NCBI GenBank assembly: GCA_947591215.1
Contig: CANQCZ010000003.1
Coordinates: forward strand, 16,334 to 80,333
Length of the DNA: 64,000 bases
Origin: an uncultured Bacilli bacterium
GTDB taxonomy: Bacteria; Bacillota_I; Bacilli_A; RFN20; CAG-449
Direction: 5' to 3'
How positions within the stretch are numbered: position 1 is the first letter of the stretch; every line of letters starts with the position of its first letter. Both the position numbers and the translations under genes were made by a program. Shown here in pieces: positions 55,664 to 64,000 of this stretch. The notes under the pieces are model-generated. The model saw nothing but the letters and a program-made list of their open reading frames with translations. It made no database searches and was not told the origin of the DNA.

Positions 55664-55867
55664 ATGAAAAAGGACATTCATCCAGCGTATCACAGAGTTA
55701 AAGTAACTTGCGTTACTTGTGGTAACGAATTTGAAACAGGATCGACCAAGGAAGAGATTCGTGTTGATACTTGTTCAAACTGCCATCCGTTCTACACTGG
55801 AAAACAAAGATTTACGCAAGCTGATGGCCGCGTCGATCGTTTCATGAAGAAATACGGAATGAAATAA
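55664..55867 (+). CDS. rpmE: 50S ribosomal protein L31 (zinc-type)
   Basis: [23 protein letters not shown]...[14 protein letters not shown]. Confidence 0.97.
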   Translation: MKKDIHPAYHRVKVTCVTCGNEFETGSTKEEIRVDTCSNCHPFYTGKQRFTQADGRVDRFMKKYGMK

Positions 55868-55869
55868 TC

Positions 55870-55898
55870 AAACCATCGCCTTCAGGGCGGTGGTTTTT
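55870..55898 (+). terminator. Terminator after rpmE
   Basis: AACCATCGCC ttca GGGCGGTGGTT TTTTT. Confidence 0.8.
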
Positions 55899-55919
55899 TT
55901 AACTATAGGAGACAACGTT

Positions 55920-57503
55920 ATGAAAAACAAATTATATATTACCACACCGATATATTATCCTAGTGCCTCGCTTCATATTGGACATGCTTATTGTACGACA
56001 GTTGCCGATACTATCGCCCGGTATAATCGGATGATTGGACGTGAAGTATACTTTTTAACGGGAACTGATGAACATGGCGAAAAGATTCAAAAAAATGCGG
56101 CGGCTGCGGGAAAAACACCGCAACAATTCGTGGATGAAATCGTTTCAGGTATTAAAAAGTTATGGAAAGAACTGAACATTTCTAACGATGATTATATTCG
56201 TACCACAGAGTTGCGGCATGAAAAAGTTGTGCAGAAAGTTTTCACTAAATTATTAGAACAAGGAGACATTTATTTAGGATCATATAAAGGATGGTATTGC
56301 ACTCCGTGTGAATCATTCTGGACAGATTCACAAGTCGGAGAAGAACACATATGTCCTGATTGCAAACGCCCTGTTCATCAAGCTGAAGAAGAAGCGTATT
56401 TTTTCAAAATGAGCAAATATGCCGATCGGTTGATCAAATTTTATGAAGAAAATTTAAACTTCATCACTCCGGAAAGTCGCAAAAACGAGATGTTGAATAA
56501 TTTTATTAAACCGGGACTCGAAGATCTTTGCATTTCACGGACTTCCTTTGATTGGGGAATTAAAATTAAAGAGAATCCGAAACACGTGGTTTATGTTTGG
56601 CTCGATGCGTTACTTAACTATATCTCAGCTTTAGGATATCTAAGTGACGATGATTCGTTATTTAAAAAGTTTTGGTCTGAAGATACCGAAATAATTCATC
56701 TAGTTGGAAATGATATTACGCGCTTCCATGTGATCTATTGGCCGATCTTTTTGATGGCTTTAGGTCTTCATTTACCGGATCGTGTTTTTGTGCATGGTTT
56801 ATTAATGATGAAAGATGAAAAAATGTCGAAATCGAAAGGTAATGTTGTCGCTCCAGAACCATTGATAGAAAAATATGGTCTTGATAGTCTTCGTTATTAT
56901 TTGGTGAGAGAAACCGTATTTGGAAGCGACGGTAGTTTTACCCCAGAACAATTTGTCGAAAGAATCAATGTAGATTTGGCTAATGATTTTGGCAATTTAT
57001 TAAATCGTACAGTGTCGATGATTATGAAATATTTTGAAGGTGTCATTCCTCAATATAAAGGACAAGTTGGTACATTCGATGGCGATTTAGAAAAGTGTGG
57101 ATTAACCGCGATTGAAAAATATGATGAAGCGATGCAAGATTTAAGAGTTACAGATGCTTTCGTTGAAGTTTTTAATTATATTTCAAGAGCTAATAAGTAC
57201 ATTGAAGAAACACAACCATGGGCTTTAGCTAAAGATGAAACGAAACGCGACGAATTGGTCTCGGTTATGAATCATCTTGCTAACGCTTTAAGACAAAGCG
57301 CCATTATGTTATCGCCGGTTCTTTTAAAAGCCCCGGGAGAATTATTTTCTCAATTGGGAATTGAAAAAGAGAAGCAAACTTATAGTACGTTAAGACAGTT
57401 TAATCTTTTAGGAAATGAGCACGTCAATAAAGGCAATCCATTATTTCCGCGTTTAGATGCTGCGATAGAAATCGAATATATAAAGAACTTAATGAAAAAA
57501 TAG
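55920..57503 (+). CDS. metG: Methionyl-tRNA synthetase
   Basis: TTPIYYPSASLHIGHAYC, CTPCESFWTDSQV, KMSKSKGN. Confidence 0.97.
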   Translation: MKNKLYITTPIYYPSASLHIGHAYCTTVADTIARYNRMIGREVYFLTGTDEHGEKIQKNAAAAGKTPQQFVDEIVSGIKKLWKELNISNDDYIRTTELRHEKVVQKVFTKLLEQGDIYLGSYKGWYCTPCESFWTDSQVGEEHICPDCKRPVHQAEEEAYFFKMSKYADRLIKFYEENLNFITPESRKNEMLNNFIKPGLEDLCISRTSFDWGIKIKENPKHVVYVWLDALLNYISALGYLSDDDSLFKKFWSEDTEIIHLVGNDITRFHVIYWPIFLMALGLHLPDRVFVHGLLMMKDEKMSKSKGNVVAPEPLIEKYGLDSLRYYLVRETVFGSDGSFTPEQFVERINVDLANDFGNLLNRTVSMIMKYFEGVIPQYKGQVGTFDGDLEKCGLTAIEKYDEAMQDLRVTDAFVEVFNYISRANKYIEETQPWALAKDETKRDELVSVMNHLANALRQSAIMLSPVLLKAPGELFSQLGIEKEKQTYSTLRQFNLLGNEHVNKGNPLFPRLDAAIEIEYIKNLMKK

Positions 57504-57509
57504 TCGAAA

Positions 57510-58901
57510 ATGAAAAGGAAACCATTTAAAACTTTTACCTTTGAAGGAAAATGCATCGATCTTTCTCACGATGGAAAAGGTGTTGTTAAATATCAAGGAA
57601 TTCCAGGATTCATCGAAAACATCCTTATTGATGAAGAAGCGATAATCGAGGTGACGTATCTTAAGAAAGATCGTTTTTTTGGTTGTGTTAAAGAAATTAC
57701 CAAAAAATCTCCACATCGGGTTAAGCCACGTTGTGGTGTCTTTAAAGAATGTGGTGGCTGCGCTTTGCAGCACTTAGATTACCAACTACAGAAAGAATAT
57801 AAGCGAAAGAAAGTTAAAGAGGCAATTAAACGAATCGGGGGAATCGATTGTGTTGTCGATGAGACGATTGGAATGGACGATCCGTATTTTTATCGTAATA
57901 AAATTCAAATGCCGGTTCGTATAACCAAAAAAGGCAATATCGTCTCTGGTTTTTATAAAGAAAACACGCATGATATAGTTCCAATAGAAGAATGTGTTAT
58001 CGAAAATAAAGTAGCGGATCAAATATTAAAAACGATTCGCATTTTAATGAAAAAATATCGGATTTTACCATATGATGAAGATTTGAAAAAAGGAATCATT
58101 AGACATATTTTAATTAGAAATTCTCACTATTTTAAAGAAGTGATGGTGGTTTTAATTACAAGTGTGGATTCTTTTCCAGGACGTAGAGATTTTATCAAAG
58201 ATTTGAAAAATCAAGAACCGATTATTTCTACGATTGTTCAAAATATCAATCCGAGAGATACAAATGTGATTTTAGGTGAAAAAGAAAGAATTCTATATGG
58301 GAAGGGATTTATTAAAGATCAATTATGTGGATTAACTTTTAAGATTTCCCCAAAATCATTTTACCAAGTCAATCCGATACAAACCGAAAAACTTTATCAA
58401 ACAGCGATTGATTTAGCCAATATCAATAAAAATGATTTGGTACTTGATGCTTATTGTGGAATTGGAACCATCGGACTGATTGCCGCGAAAACCGCAAAAA
58501 AAGTAATCGGTGTTGAAATTGTTTCAGACGCAATAAAAGATGCGAGAAAGAACGCTAAAGAAAATGATATTCAAAACATCTCTTTTTATGAAGGTGATGC
58601 CGGTGAATTCATTTTGGAAAAACAAAAAGTAGGGATCACTTTTGATGTCGTTATTATGGATCCCCCTCGTAAGGGATCGGATGAAAAATTTTTAAATATC
58701 ATTTTAAAGACTGAACCAAAGAAAGTCGTCTATGTATCTTGTGAACCATCAACATTGGCGCGAGATTTACAATTACTTTCACAAAAATATATCATAAAAA
58801 AAGTAGTACCAGTCGATATGTTTCCACAAACTTTTCATATAGAAAGTGTTGTTTTGTTAAAACTAAAATTAATAAATGGAAGTCGAAGAGAACAAATTTA
58901 A
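57510..58901 (+). CDS. 23S rRNA (uracil-5-)-methyltransferase, RlmD/RumA family
   Basis: TRAM domain, CGVFKECGGCALQHLDYQLQ Fe-S Cys cluster, DAYCGIGTIGL, DPPRKGSDEKF. Confidence 0.93.
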   Translation: MKRKPFKTFTFEGKCIDLSHDGKGVVKYQGIPGFIENILIDEEAIIEVTYLKKDRFFGCVKEITKKSPHRVKPRCGVFKECGGCALQHLDYQLQKEYKRKKVKEAIKRIGGIDCVVDETIGMDDPYFYRNKIQMPVRITKKGNIVSGFYKENTHDIVPIEECVIENKVADQILKTIRILMKKYRILPYDEDLKKGIIRHILIRNSHYFKEVMVVLITSVDSFPGRRDFIKDLKNQEPIISTIVQNINPRDTNVILGEKERILYGKGFIKDQLCGLTFKISPKSFYQVNPIQTEKLYQTAIDLANINKNDLVLDAYCGIGTIGLIAAKTAKKVIGVEIVSDAIKDARKNAKENDIQNISFYEGDAGEFILEKQKVGITFDVVIMDPPRKGSDEKFLNIILKTEPKKVVYVSCEPSTLARDLQLLSQKYIIKKVVPVDMFPQTFHIESVVLLKLKLINGSRREQI

Positions 58902-59109
58902 TAATATATATCTTTATGTTTTCTTATATTTAAAATTGTTTTAGTATTGAACTTAGATTCTCAAAAATTCGATATTATACAAATTTATTTTAAATTAGGA
59001 TATATTAAATGTATAATGCAATTAAATAAAATCTTTGTTGGTAATTATATTTATAAATTGTTTTAAATCAACAAGTACTATTGAAACGTTTTAAAAGGAG
59101 AGCATTAAA

Positions 59110-59682
59110 ATGCAAAAATGGCAATTTGACAAATTAAAATTAAAAGACGCCTATGTCATAAAACCATTTTATAATGAAGATATTCGAGGTGGTTTTATTA
59201 AAGATTACTCCAAAGAGATTTTAGAACAAAATGGAATTTTTTACGAATTAAAAGAAGTATTTTATACCATTTCGTATAAAGGAGTAATTAGAGCAATTCA
59301 TTTTCAAAGAATTAAACAACAAGCTAAATTAGTACGATGTGTTCATGGTAAAATCTACGATGTGATTGTAGATTTAAGAAAAGATTCTCCAACTTTTATG
59401 AAATGGGAAGGTTTTTATTTAACCGGAGAAAATATGTTAGAATTATTAGTTCCGGAAGGATTCGGACACGGGTATTTAGTTTTAGAAGATTCCATTGTTT
59501 CTTATAAATGTGCAGAAAAATTTTATGGAGAATATGATAGCGGAATTAAATTCGACGATCCACAATTAGATATTAAATGGCCGTATGAAGAAATAGGCGG
59601 AAAAGAAAAATTAATTATATCAGAAAAAGATAAAACTTTACCCTTGTTTAATGAATTTATACGTAATTATGATAAATTTTAA
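59110..59682 (+). CDS. rfbC: dTDP-4-dehydrorhamnose 3,5-epimerase-like protein (RmlC family)
   Basis: RGGFIKDYSKEIL, RAIHFQR, VHGKIYDVIVDLRKDSPTFMKWEGFYL, VPEGFGHGYLVL. Confidence 0.85.
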   Translation: MQKWQFDKLKLKDAYVIKPFYNEDIRGGFIKDYSKEILEQNGIFYELKEVFYTISYKGVIRAIHFQRIKQQAKLVRCVHGKIYDVIVDLRKDSPTFMKWEGFYLTGENMLELLVPEGFGHGYLVLEDSIVSYKCAEKFYGEYDSGIKFDDPQLDIKWPYEEIGGKEKLIISEKDKTLPLFNEFIRNYDKF

Positions 59683-59693
59683 ACTTCAGCTTA

Positions 59694-59714
59694 ATTAAAA
59701 TTTAAACTTCAAAA
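59694..59714. repeat. 21-bp direct repeat copy 1 (ATTAAAATTTAAACTTCAAAA)
   Basis: Identical 21-mer also at 63867-63887. Confidence 0.8.
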
Positions 59715-59942
59715 TATCATTTTGCAATAAAACAATTTTTGCCTATTTATTTAATTAATTCACTGTAAACCGAAAAAAGAATAATGCTTTGTGCCTTTAT
59801 TTGATACTCTTTATATAAAAATTTACTTTAGTACCTAATTCATAAAAAATATTTTAATTAAAGTTAATTAAATGTATACTATAAAATGTAAAAAATCGAA
59901 ATATTTTGAATATAAAATAAAATTTTGGTTTTGGAGGTGCAC

Positions 59943-60719
59943 ATGAAAGTAGTAATATTGGCGGGTGGATTAGGAACACGAATATCAGAAGAATCGCATT
60001 TAAAGCCAAAACCCATGATTGAAATTGGCGGTCTCCCTATTTTAGTTCATATTATGAAAATATATTCTGCATATGGATTTAATGATTTTATAATTTGTGC
60101 TGGATATAAGCAAAATATAATAAAGGAATTTTTTAATAACTATTGTTTGTATGTAAATGATGTAACTTTTGATATGGAAAGAAATGAAACAAAAATTTAT
60201 TTTAAATCGAAGGATAAATGGAAAGTTACAGTGGTTGATACGGGATTAAATACCATGACAGGTGGACGAATAAAAAGAATTAAGAATTATATTGGAGAAG
60301 AACCATTTATGGTAACATATGGCGATGCAGTTGGAGATATAAATATTCCGGAACTATTAAAAAGGCATTGCGAGTCCAAAAAAATAGGAACAATGTCAAT
60401 ATATAATTTTGGGCAAAACAAAGGAGTAGTAGATGTAGATAGTGAAGGAAATATTAGGCAATTTAGAGAAAAATCAGATTTGGATGGAGATTTAATTAAT
60501 ATTGGTTTTATGGTATTTGAGCCAGCGATATTTGATTATATTGATGGTGATGAAACGGTTCTTGAGTATGGACCATTAAAGAGATTGGCGGAAATAGGAC
60601 AATTGAATTCATATATACATCGTGGGTTTTGGCAATGTATGGATACGTTAAACGAGAAAAATAAATTAGAGAATTTATGGGTAAGCGGTAACGCACCATG
60701 GAAGATATGGGAAGAATGA
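59943..60719 (+). CDS. rfbF: Glucose-1-phosphate cytidylyltransferase
   Basis: VVILAGGLGTRISEESHLKPKPMIEIGGLPILVHIMKIY, YGDAVGDI. Confidence 0.95.
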   Translation: MKVVILAGGLGTRISEESHLKPKPMIEIGGLPILVHIMKIYSAYGFNDFIICAGYKQNIIKEFFNNYCLYVNDVTFDMERNETKIYFKSKDKWKVTVVDTGLNTMTGGRIKRIKNYIGEEPFMVTYGDAVGDINIPELLKRHCESKKIGTMSIYNFGQNKGVVDVDSEGNIRQFREKSDLDGDLINIGFMVFEPAIFDYIDGDETVLEYGPLKRLAEIGQLNSYIHRGFWQCMDTLNEKNKLENLWVSGNAPWKIWEE

Positions 60720-60720
60720 T

Positions 60721-61785
60721 ATGTTAGATTTAGAATTTTATAAAAATAAGATTGTTTTAGTGACCGGTCATACTGGATTTAAAGGCAGTTGGCTTTGCAA
60801 AATATTAATTAATGCGGGAGCAAAAGTTATCGGTTATTCATTAGAAGCACCTACACAACCAAATTTATTTACATTATCAAAAATTGAGGAAAAAATGATT
60901 TCTATTATTGGCGATGTTAGAGATTATGCGAAATTAAAATCTGTTTTTGATAAATATCAACCTGAAATTGTTTTTCATTTAGCGGCACAACCAATTGTTA
61001 GGGATTCGTATAAAAATCCTAAATACACGTATGAAACTAATGTATTAGGAACAGTAAATATATTAGAATGTATAAGATTAACTTCTACAGTTAAATCATT
61101 TTTAAATGTTACGACAGATAAGGTTTATTTAAATGATGATATCCGCGATCATCCATTTAAAGAAGATGAGCCGTTAGATGGATATGATCCATATTCAAAT
61201 AGTAAATCTTGTAGTGAATTAGTTACACATAGTTATAAAAAGTCATTTTTTGATGATGAAAGATGTGCTATTTCTACTGCTAGAGCAGGTAATGTAATCG
61301 GTGGGGGCGATTTTGCAAATGATAGGATTATACCAGACTGTATAAGAGCAATAAAGGAAAATAAAGATATTATAGTTAGGAATCCATATTCAACGAGACC
61401 ATATCAGCACGTTTTAGAACCATTATACATATACCTTGAAATAGTTGAAAAACAATATAAGGATAAAAAATTTCAAGGCTATTATAATGTTGGACCAGAT
61501 GAATGTGATTGTATAAACACTGGAAATTTAGTAACAAAATTTTGCGATGCATGGGGACATAATTTAAAATGGATTAATAAATTCGATGGTGGACCTCACG
61601 AAGCGACATTTCTTAAATTAGATAATAGTAAAATAAAAGCAACTCTTAATTGGGCTCCAAGATGGCATATTGATGAATGTGTCAGAATAACTGTAGACTG
61701 GCTAAAAATATATTTAAGTAATATAAATCAAATTCCCTCTGAAATGGATAGGGAAATAGATGAATTTATGAAAGGAATTATATAA
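60721..61785 (+). CDS. rfbG: CDP-glucose 4,6-dehydratase
   Basis: VLVTGHTGFKGSWLCKIL, DKVYLNDD, YDPYSNSKSCSELVTHSYKKSFF. Confidence 0.95.
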   Translation: MLDLEFYKNKIVLVTGHTGFKGSWLCKILINAGAKVIGYSLEAPTQPNLFTLSKIEEKMISIIGDVRDYAKLKSVFDKYQPEIVFHLAAQPIVRDSYKNPKYTYETNVLGTVNILECIRLTSTVKSFLNVTTDKVYLNDDIRDHPFKEDEPLDGYDPYSNSKSCSELVTHSYKKSFFDDERCAISTARAGNVIGGGDFANDRIIPDCIRAIKENKDIIVRNPYSTRPYQHVLEPLYIYLEIVEKQYKDKKFQGYYNVGPDECDCINTGNLVTKFCDAWGHNLKWINKFDGGPHEATFLKLDNSKIKATLNWAPRWHIDECVRITVDWLKIYLSNINQIPSEMDREIDEFMKGII

Positions 61786-62699
61786 TGAAGGCTATTGTTA
61801 CAGGTGCTAATGGGTTTGTTGGAAGTGCCGTTGTAAAAGAATTAATAAAAAATAATATTGAGATTTTAGCTATAGATATTTCTTTTAAAAACTCGCGATT
61901 ACCAAAAAGCGAAAAAATAAAAACAGTTGAAATTTCGATTGAAAATATTTTTTGTTTAGAAAAAATTTTAAATAAGAAAACATATGAATTATTTTATCAT
62001 TTTGCATGGGTTGGATCTACTGGTGAATTAAGAACTGATGAAAAAATACAAGTTCAAAATGCACTTTGGACTGTTAATTGTTTAAAGACGGCTTATAATA
62101 TTGGTTGCAAAAAATTTATTTGTGCAGGCTCTATTATGGAACACGAGGTAAATGAGACAATTTATGCACAAGAATCTTGTCCTGGATTAGCATATATTTA
62201 TGGTGTAGGTAAAGTTTTAGCTCACGAACTATGTAAACCAATTGCAAATCAACTTGGAATAGAACTTATTTGGACTTATATAACAAATGCTTATGGTGTA
62301 GGAGAAATGTCTCCTAGATTTATAAATACAACATTAAGAAAAATTATTAATCATGAAAAACTAGAATTCACATCTGGAATTCAAAATTATGATTTTATTT
62401 ATATAGATGATGTTGCTAATGCATTTTATCTTTTAGGAATTTACGGAAAGGCAAACAAAGGATATTTGATTGGTTCTGGTAACGCAAAACCTTTACGTGA
62501 TTTCATTATTGAAATGTGCAATACTAACGCAAAAGATAATCCACCTTTATTTGGAAACGTAGCTTTTACCGGGGTAAATGTTCCACTTGATTGTTTTTCA
62601 ATTGACGAAATACAACATGATTGTGGATTTGAAGCAAAAGTTAGTTTTTCAGAGGGGACCAAAAGAACTATTGATTGGTTAAGAAAGGAAAAATTATGA
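61785..62699 (+). CDS. NAD-dependent sugar epimerase/dehydratase (extended SDR)
   Basis: VTGANGFVGSAVVKEL, YGVGK active-site motif. Confidence 0.88.
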   Translation: MKAIVTGANGFVGSAVVKELIKNNIEILAIDISFKNSRLPKSEKIKTVEISIENIFCLEKILNKKTYELFYHFAWVGSTGELRTDEKIQVQNALWTVNCLKTAYNIGCKKFICAGSIMEHEVNETIYAQESCPGLAYIYGVGKVLAHELCKPIANQLGIELIWTYITNAYGVGEMSPRFINTTLRKIINHEKLEFTSGIQNYDFIYIDDVANAFYLLGIYGKANKGYLIGSGNAKPLRDFIIEMCNTNAKDNPPLFGNVAFTGVNVPLDCFSIDEIQHDCGFEAKVSFSEGTKRTIDWLRKEKL

Positions 62700-63709
62700 A
62701 AGGCAAAGATAATATAATACTATGTGATTTTCAACCAGATGAAAACTGGAATTTCTTAAAAGGATTAACAAATAAAACTAAATTAGAGTGGAAAACCATT
62801 ATAAATGTAAGTAATGGTAATATAAGCTCCATCAAAAGATATTTTAAATATTTTTTCTTATCATTTAAAATTTTTATTCATAGAAAATCTTATAATAATA
62901 TTATTGCGTGGCAACAATTTTTTGGCTTAATTTATGCTTTTTTATGCAGATTTTTTCATGTAAAAAAAGTAAATCAATTGTATATAATGACTTTTATTTA
63001 TATACCGAAAAAAGGTATAATTGGTAAAATTTATTATAGATTTATAAAATTTATTGTTACTTCTAAATATATAGATAAAATTTTTGTATTTTCTAGTCAA
63101 GAGATAAAAAAATATTGTAATGAATTTGGAGTAAATGATAGTAAATTTTCTTTTGTTCCATTAGGAGATGATATAAAACCCGGAGACGAAATTGTTGATT
63201 TTGAACCGGATTTTATTTTTTCTTCTGGATTCAGTAATCGTGATTTCGATTTTTTAATTAATACCTTAATTGAAACAAAGTATGTGGTTAGAATTTATGG
63301 AAAAGAAGATTATAATGATAAAAATATCATTATGACTAAGGAAAGAGTTGGTAAAAAATTAGATTCAATTTTAAAAAAATGCAAATTAGTTTTAATTCCT
63401 ATTAAAGAAAATCGAGAAGCTGGACAATTGACTTTATTACATGCAATGCAAGCGGGCATTCCAGTTATTGCCACAGATACAGATTGTATGAAAGAATATA
63501 TTAAAGACGGATATAATGGATTTACTTGTCCGAATATAAAAGAAAAGTGGCTAGAAAAAATAGATTTATTATATAATGATGAAGAATTATATTTGCAAAT
63601 GTCCAAAAATTGCAAACAAATTTATGAGACTAAGCATACGTTGATATCTTTCGGTGAAAATATAGGCGAGATTATAAACAAATACTTGGAAACAATATAC
63701 AAAAATTAA
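62696..63709 (+). CDS. GT4-like glycosyltransferase of the polysaccharide locus
   Basis: KCKLVLIPIKENREAGQLTLLHAMQAGIPVIATDTDCMKEYIKDGYNGF. Confidence 0.8.
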   Translation: MKGKDNIILCDFQPDENWNFLKGLTNKTKLEWKTIINVSNGNISSIKRYFKYFFLSFKIFIHRKSYNNIIAWQQFFGLIYAFLCRFFHVKKVNQLYIMTFIYIPKKGIIGKIYYRFIKFIVTSKYIDKIFVFSSQEIKKYCNEFGVNDSKFSFVPLGDDIKPGDEIVDFEPDFIFSSGFSNRDFDFLINTLIETKYVVRIYGKEDYNDKNIIMTKERVGKKLDSILKKCKLVLIPIKENREAGQLTLLHAMQAGIPVIATDTDCMKEYIKDGYNGFTCPNIKEKWLEKIDLLYNDEELYLQMSKNCKQIYETKHTLISFGENIGEIINKYLETIYKN

Positions 63710-63866
63710 GAAAACGTGAGAATAATCAATAGAGTGTATTGAATATAAAAATTATTAAAAAGTAAAGATACAAAATTATTAAATATTACCTAAATAAATT
63801 GTGTAGCTTTTTAATATTTAGTTTGAATATCATCAATTTTAGTAATAAAGCAAAAGATATTGCTTG

Positions 63867-63887
63867 ATTAAAATTTAAACTTCAAAA
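63867..63887. repeat. 21-bp direct repeat copy 2 (ATTAAAATTTAAACTTCAAAA)
   Basis: Identical 21-mer also at 59694-59714. Confidence 0.8.
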
Positions 63888-64000
63888 GTTAAAAGACAAG
63901 AAAGGAAATAAAAAAACAACTTAAAAAATGGGGATATTTTGATCCTTTGAACAAAGGAAGAAAAAGGAATTAGAGTTGAAAAAGGGTCAAAAGTAACTAT

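Overview
Low-GC Bacillota-type chromosomal window centred on a replication origin. oriC lies at about 38.5-38.97 kb and is flanked by rpmH/rnpA/yidC/jag/mnmE on the left (minus strand) and dnaA/dnaN/yaaA/recF/gyrB/gyrA on the right (plus strand). UGA works as a stop codon (for example yaaA, recF, rfbF), so code 11 applies and not Mollicute code 4. The left arm carries a largely Bacillus subtilis-like gene order (tatD-rnmV-rsmA-yabG-ispE-'glmU'-prs ... pth-mfd-spoVT-rqcP-yabP-yabQ-divIC-spoIIE-tilS-ftsH-dusB-lysS). It includes several sporulation-lineage genes: spoIIE, spoVT, yabP, yabQ and yabG. Further left are an M-domain-less Clp ATPase, rpsF-ssb-rpsR and the 5' part of gdpP. The right arm has a GT4-like gene, a T-box-controlled serS, SRP RNA, tadA, pepT, nrdDG, rpmE, metG, an RlmD-like methyltransferase, and the start of an AT-richer surface-polysaccharide locus (rfbC-like, rfbF, rfbG, epimerase, GT4). 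I found no obvious CRISPR array, IS element, rRNA or tRNA. Observations most worth a second look: a truncated, motif-less GlmU-derived ORF kept at the ancestral glmU-prs position; a Clp ATPase lacking a recognisable M-domain and ClpP loop; an acidic N-terminal tail on GyrA together with Gly at QRDR position 87; a back-to-back DnaA-box pair inside nrdD; SRP RNA abutting tadA; and a strong terminator between rpmH and rnpA.
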